From Vigna angularis (Eukaryota; Streptophyta; Magnoliopsida; Fabales; Fabaceae), in contig NC_068971.1 in assembly GCF_016808095.1 (NCBI RefSeq), forward strand, positions 45,754,131 through 45,818,130: a stretch of 64,000 bases of DNA, read 5' to 3'. The notes beneath the pieces are model-generated. The model saw only the letters and a program-made list of their open reading frames with translations, did no database searches and was not told where the DNA came from. Within the stretch, counting starts at the first letter, position 1; each line of letters begins with the position of its first letter. The position numbers were made by a program, and so were the translations under genes. This document shows, piece after piece, positions 23,675 to 35,306 of the stretch.

Positions 23675-24635
23675 GGGTTTGCTACATTTTTTTTTTGGGT
23701 TAGTATATTTTAGCAATGTGTACCGAGTTTTAGAAGACAAAAATACCCTCATAAATTATGAATTCTAAGTTTTAAGGTCAAGGGTATTTGAATAATTTTC
23801 ATTCTCAAAACTAAAAAAAACAATAAACCTTAAAACTCTTACTCACTTTCCTCATTCCTCTCAACCCTTTCTCTTTCATCTCTCTCACTCTAACATTTTT
23901 TCCGTCAACCCTGTTGTAGCCTCAACTAAAAAAATCAGAAACACTCGCACAATTTGTCTTTTTAAAGAGTTGAGTCATTGACATATTCGCCTTCAGGCAA
24001 ATGTTCATTCAAGATCTCTTCAATTTCATCGTCTTCACTAACCTCATTATAAAATTAGATAAAACAAAAATTATAAAATGAAAACTCATTACAAAATCAT
24101 TTTATGTAAGAAATTGTTTAACAACAAGTGTTTCTGATTTTTTTAGTTGGAATTACAGTAGGGATGACAAAGAAAATGTTGGAGTGAGAGATGAAAGAAA
24201 AAAGATTGAGAGGAATGAGGGAGGTGAGTAAATGTTTGAGGATTTCTTGTTTTTTTTTTAGTTTTGAAAATTAAATAAAATTAGATGAGACAAAAATTAT
24301 AAAATGAAAACTCATTATAAAATCATTTTTTTTGTAAGAAATTGTTTAAAAACCAGTGTTTCTGATTTTTTAAGTTGGAGTTACAGTAGGGATGACAAAG
24401 AAAATGTTGGAGTGAGAGATGAAAGAGAAAAGATTGAGAGGAATGAGGGAGGTGAGTAAAGGTTTGAGGATTTCTTGTTTTTTTTTTAGTTTTGAAAATG
24501 AAAATTATTCAAATATCTTTGACTTTAAAACTTAGAATCCATAATATATGAGAGTATTCTTGTCTACTAAAATCCTGTACACATTGTTAAAATGTACCAA
24601 CTGACAAAAAAAAAAGACACACGTAAGTTAGTAAA

Positions 24636-24638
<3 letters not shown>
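23675..24638 (-). mobile_element. Long-TIR DNA element 1, inserted in an AT microsatellite
   Basis: About 964 bp with diverged terminal inverted repeats of about 280 bp. The left end is GGGTTTGCTA; the right end, read inward, is GAGTTTACTAACTTACG. Matching inner blocks include 'caatgtgtacc' and 'attctaagtttta'. The interior holds a minus-strand acidic coding fragment (EVSEDDEIEEILNE, about 24039-23960) with an in-frame TAA, and a direct duplication of about 226 bp (from about 24050 and 24275). It is related to the element at 28772-29899 but inverted relative to it. The long ends and acidic fragment suggest a non-autonomous Mutator-like element. Any target duplication is hidden in AT repeats. 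Confidence 0.8.
24050..24500. repeat. Tandem duplication of about 226 bp inside TIR element 1
   Basis: Two direct copies share the words 'acaaaaattataaaatgaaa', 'cagtagggatgacaaagaaa' and 'gttggagtgagagatgaaag'. The second copy ends in the right terminal repeat, so part of the terminal sequence was duplicated inward. Confidence 0.85.

Positions 24639-24686
<48 letters not shown>
24639..24686. repeat. (AT)n tract right of TIR element 1
   Basis: AT run directly abutting the right end of the element. With 23618-23669 it looks like one microsatellite split by the insertion. Confidence 0.95.
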
Positions 24687-24688
<2 letters not shown>

Positions 24689-27600
24689 CCAAATGTATGT
24701 AGGTATAAACTCATTAAAACGTTGAGATAGATCCAAATGTTAAGCGAAAAATATAAGCTTAAATTAATAGAAAAAGCCTACAATCTTATTTTGGTTTCTC
24801 GTTTTCGAGGTTTCATAATTTTCTCTCCAAAAAAAATATTTTTCTTTTGATCCACACTTTTTAAAAAAAATTTAACTATATTTAACAACTTTGTTTTTTA
24901 ATCCTTACACAAAAATTAAAATTATAGTTAACTATTAAACCAGGCCTATTTTACTCCTATTGGATCTTTGCAATTAATTTATAAATTGTTTTTCTTTTAT
25001 TTATAGCTGCAATTGATAAATATCTCTTGAACTTAAAAGTCTAGAATTAAGTTTAACACAATTTTGAAATACATAGTTGAGAATTTTGAAAAATATCAAA
25101 TGAAATATGCGAACGGACTTCAATAATTCATATAAATATATTAAATCTTAAATTCAAGAATCAGTGTTAAGCCTATTTTTATGTTTTAAAATAATAAATT
25201 TATTTTAATATTTTATATCTAATTTAAAGTGTTATTGGCCTTTTCACTATTTAGTATTGATTTAATTTAGCTAATTTTTATTCAAATAACCTCATTTATT
25301 AATTCAAGTTATGATTTAGAGAAAAATGATAAAATTTAATTAAACAGAAAGGACAATAAATATTCAAAATAACAATAAATACGTTCTCATTCTATTAATT
25401 TTGTGGGCGTACATAATTATTTGTTCAAACAAGTTACAAGTCATTATTTGTATCCAAAAGCAGTCTTTATGAGCATGACGTTGAGATTGGAACACACCTT
25501 TTATAAATTTCATATGGTACACACCAGTTGCACAGCCACGTTTTAAATGAAAAAAAAATATTTTTTTCTTGTCGTGTGAGTTAAACCAATAAAACATCTC
25601 TTGAATAATTAACTCAACTCAAATTAGATTATCAATTACCTGATTAGAAAAATCAAGAGTTCAGGGGAAATCACAAACTGAACTTAAATTTAATTACAAA
25701 GTTTCAAGTACATGTCTCAACAAATGTATTTAAAAGTATAAATAACTATTTATTAGCCTGATTCCTTTTTCGAATAATTTCACAGTTCAATTAAAAATAA
25801 TGTTATATAAAAAAACCTATTAAAATTATAAAAGTCTTTCAACTGGATTAAAATAAGAGAAAATACGTAAATAAAAGAGTTATTATTGAATGGATTGAAC
25901 AGTAAGTTACTTTTAGATAAATTGTGTTAGTACAACTGAATTTTATGAATTTAAGTTAATGCACATGTTGTGGTTATGCAGAAAGGATCTAAGCAAACTG
26001 CATCATATATTTTTAAGTATACATATTTAAGAATATATTTAAAAATGTAAAATATTTTTCGTTCTCCTAATTTTCACCTGCAAAATTTAGATTGAAGAGA
26101 TAGAATAGGGGTGTTAAAGCTGTGAAAATCAAGATATTGAGATCGTTTAAAAAATCATTTGCTTTCATTTCATAAAGAAAATTAGTCGGTACAAGAATCT
26201 TGTGCATATAATTTGTCTGTTAGTTTAAAAACTAATTGAAATGAGTTATTTATTTTAATTAATTTTTACACAACTAGAAATTGATTTTTGCTTGTTTGTG
26301 GTAAAAAGAAATTAATTAAAAGTTTAAAGAATGAAAGGTAAAAGAAAGTTTTATACGAAGAAGAGAAAAAAGCTAAAATGACACCAAGTATAATAACGTT
26401 AGATCCTGTAAAATTTGAAGGATAATTTGCTAAACAAAATTGATAAACACAGTGTTAAAAATTACATCAACAAAATATTTTATTAAAATATCATTTTAAA
26501 CCAATCTTTTGTTTGGTTACTAAATTTTTCTTTCCCACTTATATTTTCACACACTAAAAAATCATATATTATGTTTTTAATTTTTACAAAATATTGGTTT
26601 CTATTATCTCAAATAGTCTCGTATTACTTAAAAGTTCACGTCTAAAACAATTTTAACGATTTTTTCTCTTCTATCGTTCAAAACTCCTTTTGAAGACAAA
26701 ACCGTAACAAAGTTTCACGTTTCAAAACTGACTTTAAATAGATGATCATTGAACCAAACAATATCATTTAACAAATTTAACATTGAAACATTGACATCCA
26801 CCATAACACCGATAATAAAGTTTTTAGATGAACCAATATCTAAAACTCTAAATTAAATATTTTTTCATCCTTCAAAATGTCTTTTAATTATAAAACCATC
26901 ATTTCAATCTTAATATTTTAAAAATGTGATAATTGACCCAATAATTCTATCTGAACGAATTTAGAATCAGAAACATTCTTATTTTTGTTTTTAATATTTA
27001 TCAATTTTTCTTTGTTTTCATTTCCTTTAAATTTGTTTTTAGTTTCTATAAAATAAATAAACTTTGATTTCTGTGTCGGTAAAATATTTTTACAGATCCA
27101 TTTATTCAATCATTTAGTTTTTATATTGAATTTATAAACAACTAAAAAATATATCCTAACTTTTTCACAGGTAAAAATTATTTATAAAGAAAAATATATC
27201 TAAACCTGATTTTTCTTAAAAAATTAATCATCAATAAGATCAATTCTTAATTATCTACTTTAGAACACTGGACCACGTCGATAAAAAAAATATCATTGAA
27301 CTTGAAAAAGGCAAATGTGTCCAGTTCTGAACGGAAATAAGGTACAAGGTGGGCTGTTCTTTATTTTTGAAACTAAATATACAAAGAAAACAATACTATC
27401 ACAACATTTTGGATACGATTTTGTCGAAATAGCACACTGAAGTAAGTGGGTGCAGTGTCATATACCATTTTCACTTTATAATCCTATGTGTTTTTAACTT
27501 GCCATGTGTTACACCTTTTTCTCAATGCCAATTCCAAATGTGATTTATGGACTATAATATATTGTGAAATATTTATTATTATTATCATTATGTACCAACA

Positions 27601-28701
27601 CCATTCAAAGAAATGTATGATTCAACATCATAAAGTACATATATATGCTAAGTGCTCACTTATACTAATTTAATCATACTTTATGCCTTTTCTTTATATC
27701 CTTTCCATTTTTTTTCTCACATTCAGCTTTGATGATATTGTATAATAAAAAAGAAGAAACTAACGTCCTTTTCACCTTTTCTTTAACTCAAATTATAACT
27801 TATAAAAACGTTTATGTTGCAATAAAAAGATGGTAATAATTTAAATTAATTTCAAAATATAAATGTATAAGATGAATAATATTTAAGTAAAAAATGTTAG
27901 AAATTTAAGTATGAATTTTAATCTTCCAAGTTGCATAATAATTATTGGATATATGTTTTAACTGTTATAGTGCTAGAGACAAGTTGATGGGTTTAATTTT
28001 TAACCGAACAAATATTGAAAAGAAGATTGTTATAATATTAATTATTTTGTAACAAAGATAAATCAAGTTATAATCAATTGTGGTGTTTAACTACACTCTT
28101 TAAGAAAAAAAAGTTATACTTGAGTCACTTATAGTTTTTGATTTAATGGTAAATCAATCCAACAATTCAACAAGAATGATTATTACAATATCTTAGCAGT
28201 GTCACATGGTTTAAATTTAGAGACTAAATATAATTTAAATACATTTTTTTAAGTCAAACTTATAGTAAAAGTTTCAATATATTATATATGGTGATTAATT
28301 TTAACGATATTATCTTTTATATATATCCAAAATGATAAAATTAAATAAAATTTGAAAAATAAAAATACTTATAAACTACAAAATTAAAACTTTGATTTAA
28401 AAATACTATTTGAAATCTAAGTTTATTCATACCTGGTATTGAATATTCCTTATGTATCTATTTATCAATTAAAAAAATTACTATCAACATATTTTTCTTT
28501 AAAATTGAAGTACATAATAATTTCTTAATTTTTTATATAGTTTTATTAGATATTACATTTTCTGATCACTCTTCAACAATCCTCACAACAAATGTTTACT
28601 TTCTATTATTTTCATAATGCAGATATCCCAAAATATGGTATAATAATTGAAAATTTTAAAGGTTTAAATTGTGGACATGTATGAAGGATATTATATTATG
28701 T

Positions 28702-28705
<4 letters not shown>
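24687..28705. other. AT-rich intergenic region
   Basis: Four kilobases with no gene, tRNA or structured repeat that I can support. Short frames (for example 25364-25597 minus and 27488-27673 plus) show no family features. Confidence 0.5.

Positions 28706-28770
<65 letters not shown>
28706..28770. repeat. (AT)n tract left of TIR element 2
   Basis: AT run directly abutting the terminal repeat at 28772. Confidence 0.95.
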
Positions 28771-28775
<5 letters not shown>

Positions 28776-29159
28776 TTGCTAACGCGCGTATGCCTGTTTT
28801 TCAGTTGGTACGTTTTAACAATGTGTACCGGGTTTTAATAGACAAAAATATCCTTATATATCAATGGATTCTAAGTTTTAAGGTTAAGGGTATTTTAATA
28901 ATTTTCATTCTCAAAACTAAAAAAAAAAAAAAAACCCGAAACCCTTACTCACCTCTCTCATTCCTCACCCGAAACCCTTACTCACCTCTCTCATTCCTCT
29001 CAACCCTTTCTCTTTCATCTTTTTCACTCCAATCTTTTCTCTGTCATCCATCCATACTGTAGCCCCAATTGAAAAAATAAAAAATTTCTCTCAACATTTT
29101 CTCTTTCATCTTTCTCACTCCAATCTTTTCTCTGTCATCCCTACTGTAGCCCCAATTGA

Positions 29160-29560
29160 AAAAATCAAAAACACTTGCCGTTAAACAATCTTACAAAAAA
29201 AATGATTTTATAATGAGTTTTCATCTTATAATTTTTGTCTTATCTAATTTTATCAAATTTTTACAAGCATAAAGGAATTGGTAATTGACCTGGAAAAAAT
29301 CAGAAATACTCGTTGTTAAACAATTTTTTACAAAATGATTTTATAATGAGTTTTTATTTTGTGATTTTTGTCTTATCTAATTTTCACAAACATAATGACA
29401 TCAAAGCAATTGATGATTGGCCTTGAAAAAATTAGAAACACTCATTGTTAAATAATTTCTTACAAAAAATGACTTTATAATGAGTTTTCATTTTATAATT
29501 TTTGTCGTATATTATCTAATTTTCACAGGCATAATGACATCCAAAAGAATTGGTAATTGG
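29160..29560. repeat. Three tandem copies of about 130 bp inside TIR element 2
   Basis: Each unit contains 'tcagaaa(c/t)act', 'gttaaacaat', 'ataatgagtttt' and 'tttttgtcttatctaatttt', with units near 29165, 29297 and 29426. The last unit runs into the start of the acidic open frame. Confidence 0.75.
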
Positions 29561-29728
29561 CATGGAGGATTTTTTTTTAGAGATGATGATTCAGCAGATG
29601 ATGAAATTAGAGAGGTTAGTGAAGATGGTGAAATTGAAGAGATCTTGAATGAACCTTTGCCTGAAGGTGAATATGTCAATGACTCAACTCTTTACAAAGG
29701 CAAATTGTTTAAACACAAATGTTTCTGA
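29534..29728 (+). CDS. Acidic ORF in TIR element 2, unknown function
   Basis: A frame of 64 codons starts at the ATG at 29534 (MTSKRIGNWHGG); the frame is open further 5' from 29480. It is rich in Asp/Glu (DDDSADDEIREVSEDGEIEE) and ends TLYKGKLFKHKCF before TGA. The same segment, with about two changes and an early stop, occurs in element 1, so it belongs to the element family. An acidic stretch followed by a 'Y-x-G-x-x-F-x-x-K' motif resembles what precedes the N-terminal domain of MURA-type transposases. That is a guess; a captured host exon is the other possibility. Confidence 0.4.
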   Translation: MTSKRIGNWHGGFFFRDDDSADDEIREVSEDGEIEEILNEPLPEGEYVNDSTLYKGKLFKHKCF

Positions 29729-29897
29729 TTTTTTCAATTGGAACTATACAGTAGGGATGACAGAGAAAAGGTTGGAGTGAAAAAGATGAAAGAGAAAGGG
29801 TTGAGAGGAATGAGAGAGGTGAGTAAGGATTTGGGGGTTTCTTTTTTCTTAGTTTTAAGAATGAAAATTATTAAAATACGTACGCGCGTTAGCAAAC

Positions 29898-29899
<2 letters not shown>

Positions 29900-29928
<29 letters not shown>
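29900..29928. repeat. (AT)n tract right of TIR element 2
   Basis: AT run directly after the right end of the element. Confidence 0.95.
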
Positions 29929-29933
<5 letters not shown>

Positions 29934-31630
29934 CATTGAAATAATTTATTAGGCGTCGACAAACTAATTCCAATTCCCAAATTAACTATTAAAAGCTTTG
30001 AGTAAAATAAGATCAGAGAATACAGAATTAAAAATATATGTTATTTTGAGATTCTGTCGAAGAAATTATATAAAAAGTTCTTATTTATAGCAATGTTGTA
30101 TCGACCACTTATTATTATCGTCATAAATAAACTCTCCGCGTTTTTATAATAGCTAATAACTTTAAGTTTTAATTGCATAAATCAAGTTTACGAATTTTAA
30201 TGTCGTTTGGAAACTTTGATTAAATTCAAATTAACATATACTATTTCTTTTTCTCCAAAATATAAGTATTGTTTATAAAATTATGTAATAATAAATATAT
30301 AATTTGGTTTGCTTAATAGTTATGATGATGATATCAGGATATTTATCGATTGAAAATGAAGTGAATTAAGGAAATAGTTAACAACTCAAAACTTGAACTT
30401 CAATTAATTTGATTTTCTAAAATGTGTGAAATATGTGCCATATCCAATTTATTAAGTCACATTAATTTGCACTTACTTACACTCTTCTTAACGTAACTAA
30501 ACCAAATAGTACAAGTTAAAGTCAAAACAATTTGTGGTGTCTCGCAATATATTGTTTTCAAATACTTAATTGCTAGGTCTACCTTTTGCATATGGCAATT
30601 AATATCCAATAACATGTTTAAGTAAATGATAAATAATGTTATTACTAATTTTAATGATTTTTTAACTTATAAAAAATTTAAGTCAAGTCAAGTCAATTAC
30701 ATTAATAAAAAATTGTGCTAAGTACTATTACTTTTTCATGTGTTTTACTAATTGCTTCCCACTTGTCGTTTCAAAATTAGAAACATTAATTTTCTGCATT
30801 ATTAAAAACATTTCAATAATATAACGTTTATCATTTCATCTCAATATTACTATTTGTACACTACAAACCACTTTTTTAATGTTCATGGGTTAGATTATAT
30901 AAAATTTAGATAAATACATTACTTCATTTTCATTTTTTTTATATTTTTAATGCTAAATCAAAATCATCTTTGAACGAGTTGGGTTAAATTAGCTTAATTA
31001 AGTCATAATTAAAAATAGTGTAATTTTCAAATATTAATCTAATTGAAAAATAATATTTTTTTTTACAAAAACTAATATAATATTTGAAGGCAATATCAAT
31101 AAATCCACCCAAAGCTAGTGTGTTCGACATGGACTGTATATCAACACGACAATAATAAGAAATCTATTGCTGTCAGAAAACATTTACCTAAGTTACCTAA
31201 TGACAAAATTATCTTTTACATTAGCATATATTAATAGATAGATTTCTTACCCACCTGTTTATTTTAATTTGAAAGTAGTCTTATATCAGAGTTTATAAAA
31301 CAAATTAAGATTTATATCTTTAAAATAGTTCTTTATCATAAATTTTAATTGTAATATAATTCATACATTAGGTTTTAATTGAAGTACCTATATTTGGTAT
31401 TGTATTTTCGAAAAGAATAGGCTAAACAGTGAAGATTAAAAAACAAAAATAATACTTTAATACATATAAAATTTATTTTTTTATAATTATTTTATTTTTA
31501 TTTTTATAATGTGTGTTAAATAAATGTAAAATATATATTATTTGATCGTTACTCGAACAAGTGCAGCTTTTGTGATAGCTAATGTTTCTGTTTTTTTCTT
31601 TATCTGCGTCCACCTTCCTCCATAGAAATC
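29929..31630. other. AT-rich region upstream of the invertase gene
   Basis: No gene or clear element seen. The final 100 bp is the invertase core promoter. Confidence 0.5.
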
Positions 31631-31636
31631 TCATTC

Positions 31637-31644
31637 TATAAATA
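31637..31644 (+). promoter_or_regulatory. TATA box of the invertase gene
   Basis: TATAAATA lies about 115 bp upstream of the ATG at 31760, a good match to the plant TATA consensus and spacing. Confidence 0.65.
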
Positions 31645-31759
31645 GTGGAATTCATTTTATTCTCTTCACAGTTTCGGTTTCCATATTTTGCTTTCCCAAG
31701 CTTCATCATCCACGCAATAAATCCTTTTATCTGATCTCGTTTTCTGTTTTTTTTTCCCG

Positions 31760-34700
31760 ATGGTTTTCCCTAAGTTTAGCACTACTTTTCTTTTTCTTTT
31801 ATGGCTTCTATTATTACTCATCAACAATGGCGTTGAAGCTTTTCATAAAGTATATCCGCATCTTCAATCCGTTTCAACAATTTCCGTGGGTACACAACAC
31901 AGAACTGGATACCATTTTCAACCTCGTAAACATTGGATCAATGGTACGTGTAGTACTACTTTTCAAGGAATTTCACTACAATTTTCTTTTTCTTCTTTAA
32001 CTGTTTAATGCGAATCTGTCTTCGTTTTTTTTTTTGCTGTTTTTGACTTGAACATAATCATTAACAATCATCAACTGGGTAATTAATGCACAACTGCTTT
32101 CATAATATATAAGAAAAAATATGCATTGAAGAAAATCTTCTATAAATATATTTCTGCATAGAAGATGTTTTAGTTTATTCAATATTATATGGCAGCGGTT
32201 TCTATTAGCATCTAAACAACTGAAGAAAAAACAGTACATCATAGATAGGATCTAACAACGTGTTTACTTGCCTTTTATCTCTATACTCTTGATCATCGCC
32301 ATTAGGTTGTTATAATCTGAGGGTGTCTTTGTTGTGAATGGTTTTGGAACATCCTTTTGAAGCTTAAATAATCGTTTCTATTGCATTAAGTGGTTTTTGA
32401 TACAGTTAGGTGTAAAGGTATTTTTGGTTCGTGATGTAGAATCCTTGAAATTAATATATATGGAGCTAAACGTGTGCCTTTTTGCATGGTTTTCTAATGC
32501 TTAAAAATTATGCATGCGAAACTATTCTATTGGATAGACGAGGAGGGGTTATAAAGCTACTTTGCTAAAGTTTTAACGACCTGATCTACCACTTCTAAAA
32601 TAAAATAAAAGAAAAGAAAAAATATTGAGTTTTTTTCACCAATACTGTAATTTTAAACATAAATTTTGAAATTTTAAAAAATTATGTCTATTAATAAATT
32701 GTATTTACATGACATGATTTTATCACGAACATTGTATTGTACTTGTGCAAAGTTTAACATTTATAAATAAAACTAATTTAAAATATGTAAATATACTTAC
32801 AATTTTATAAAATTAAATTAAATTTAAAATCTACCTAAATTAAAAATACAATAATTAAATATTATCTAATTTCAAAACGAGACATGAAGTCAGGTTATCC
32901 GACATTTCTTCACCAGTGAAGTCATGTCTTACGAACACAATGCATAATCTTTGTACATTTTGTCTATTTTCATATAGAATTTTTAAAATTATATGGTGGG
33001 GATGAAAAAAAAAAGTTAAATTAATATTTTTATAAATTAAAATTACCTAATGTATAAATTAAAAGTAAACCTTTAACAAAAATTGAAAATTTTAATTGTT
33101 GATCGTTCAACACCAGAACTTGTCATCACTGCATGGATTTCATAAACGTAGAAACTCATGGAAGAAGTAAGTGATACCCAATTTCTGCTACCGAAAATTT
33201 CTTGAGTTTCCTCAGTATTTAACTTGCTTTGTTTTGATGGTTCCGCAACAACGGCTGGAACGGACGCAACCATGGCATGTAGATCCAAATGGTAAGGCAA
33301 AACATAATCATCATTTTGTTATAATTTTTTTGAGGAACAGCATTTGTGATTTTGCGAGCAAAACAGGACCCATGTACTTCAACGGATTCTACCATTTATT
33401 CTATCAATACAATCCGAACGGTTCGGTGTGGGGGAACATAGTGTGGGCACACTCAGTATCGAAGGATCTGATAAACTGGGAAGCTGTTGAACACGCGCTG
33501 TACCCATCCAAGTCTTTCGACAAATATGGGTGTTGGTCGGGCTCGGCGACAATAGTCCCAGGTATTGGACCCGTAATCCAGTACACTGGAGTCGTAGACG
33601 AGAAACAAACTCAAGTCCAATGTTACGCTATACCCGAAGACCTCAAGGACCCGCACCTCCGGAAATGGGTAAAACCCGATGGTTCCAACCCGTTTGTGGT
33701 CGCCGACAACCCTGTGAACGGTAGTGCGTTTAGGGACCCGACAACGGCTTGGTGGAGCAAAGATGGACACTGGAGAATAGTGGTGGGTAGCAGAAGGAAG
33801 GATAGAGGAGTGGCTTATATGTACAGAAGCAAAGACTTTAAGAAATGGGTTCGGTCCAGACACCCGCTCCATTCGAGGAAAGACACGGGTATGTGGGAGT
33901 GCCCCGATTTTTACCCCGTTTCGCTTAAAAGCAATTTGGGGTTGGACGCGTCGGCGGAGGGAAATCAAACGAAACACGTGCTGAAAAATAGTCTTGATTT
34001 GACTAGGTATGAGTACTACACTGTGGGAACATATCGTAGGGATAAGGATAGGTATGTTCCTGACAAAACATCAGAAGATGGTTGGGGTGGATTACGGTAT
34101 GATTATGGTAATTTTTATGCTTCCAAGTCCTTTTTTGATCCTAGCAAGAACAGAAGAGTGATATGGGGTTGGGCAAACGAGTCTGATACCAAAGAAGACG
34201 ATGTTCGTAAAGGATGGGCAGGGATTCAGGTACTGCATTTAAGTTACTTTTCAGGAGATTAACGTTGTTTTGATTTCAGTGTTTTGTTTGCATTTTGCAT
34301 AGGTTTTTTTGTATGTATTTGAATATGCATTTGAATGTGTGTTGAAATAATCAGGCGATTCCACGAACGGTGTGGCTGGATCCAAATCAGAGGCAATTGT
34401 TACTGTGGCCAGTTGAAGAATTGAATAATCTTAGAGGAAAAGAAGTTAACATGAACAATCAGAAGCTTGAGAAGGGAGAGAAAGTTGAAGTAAAAGGAAT
34501 CACTGCTGCACAGGTAACATGTTTAATAGGTTAAATTTGTTTACTCTCTAAACATGTTGAATTAAAAAACTTCATGTTGAATTAATTACAAACGAAGATA
34601 AAAGTGTATTGTATATGATTGCAGGCAGATCTGGAGGTTGAATTTTCAATTCCAAATTTGGAGAAGGCAGAGAAATATGATGACAAGTGGGTTGATGCAC

Positions 34701-35306
34701 AGGAAGCTTGTGCCAATAAGGGTTCAAATGTGGAAGGTGGTGTTGGACCATTTGGGCTTTTGACTTTGGCTTCTGAAAAGCTGGAGGAGTTTACTCCTGT
34801 GTTTTTCAGAATTTTCAAAGATAAAAAGAAGCATGTCATTCTCATGTGCTCTGATGCAACAAGGTTAGTGTGATTAAATTTGGGATAAGAACATTAATTT
34901 TCTGTCGATTTAAAAACTAATTTGTTATTTTGAGCAGATCGTCTTTAAAGGGTGATTTGTATAAGCCGATATTTGGTGGCTTTGTGGACTTGGATTTGAC
35001 AAAGGATAAGAAAATTTCTCTTAGGAGTTTGGTATGTGCAAATATGTAACAATTACTCTATTTGGTTTTTTATGTGACATTTATTAGAACTGATTAATGT
35101 TTTTGATTATGTTAACTAAATGACAGATTGATCACTCGGTAGTGGAAAGTTTTGGAGCAGGAGGAAAGACAATCATATTGTCTCGAGTTTATCCACAGCT
35201 TGCAGTGTTAAAGCAAGCTCATCTTTTTGTGTTCAACAATGGCACTGAACCAATCACCATGAAAAAGCTAAAAGGATGGGACATGAAATCTGCTCAAATA
35301 AAATGA
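31760..35306 (+). CDS. CWINV: Cell-wall invertase (beta-fructofuranosidase, GH32)
   Basis: A 575-residue apoplastic invertase that splits sucrose into glucose and fructose, feeding sink tissues. Exons are 31760-31943, 33283-33291, 33367-34229, 34355-34513, 34625-34863, 34938-35031 and 35127-35306, with exact phases. Exon 2 is only 9 nt and encodes the core of the WINDPNG motif, the classic plant invertase mini-exon. A signal peptide covers about residues 1-27 (leucine-rich core, then GVEA). Catalytic residues: nucleophile D62 in WINDPNG, D188 in FRDP, acid/base E242 in MWECPDF. The Pro after EC is typical of cell-wall rather than vacuolar forms (Val there), and the long vacuolar N-terminal propeptide is absent. 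CWSGSAT is present. A C-terminal beta-sandwich follows. A fructan exohydrolase, a close relative, cannot be excluded from sequence alone. All key residues are intact. Confidence 0.96.
33283..33291 (+). other. Nine-nucleotide mini-exon of the invertase gene
   Basis: Flanked by gcatgtag and gtaaggc. It supplies the last two bases of the D62 codon, the P63 and N64 codons and the first base of the G65 codon. Without it the catalytic aspartate motif would be lost while the downstream frame is kept. Confidence 0.95.

Larger units (their letters stand above)
28772..29899 (+). mobile_element. Long-TIR DNA element 2, inserted in an AT microsatellite
   Basis: About 1128 bp with terminal inverted repeats starting GGGTTTGCTAACGCGCGTA (left 28772; right end inverted at 29881-29899). 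Both ends touch (AT)n tracts. The right terminal repeat lacks about 105 bp that the left one keeps (the 'gtgtaccgggtttt' part). Inside are a short duplication ('cgaaacccttactcacc', about 28936 and 28970), three direct copies of a unit of about 130 bp (about 29160-29560), and an acidic open frame at about 29534-29728. There is no transposase catalytic domain, so the element is non-autonomous. Homologous to 23675-24638 in the opposite orientation. Confidence 0.85.

Noticed and set aside
29160..29560. CRISPR-like array
   Set aside because: The units of about 130 bp are contiguous tandem repeats without unique spacers, inside a plant transposon.
33171..33366. Apparent N-terminal extension of the large invertase frame
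   Set aside because: It is intron read-through around the 9-nt mini-exon; the signal peptide and N terminus are encoded at 31760-31943.
33453..33977. 174-codon antisense frame in the invertase gene
   Set aside because: Overlaps the large third exon, whose sense translation carries the GH32 catalytic motifs.
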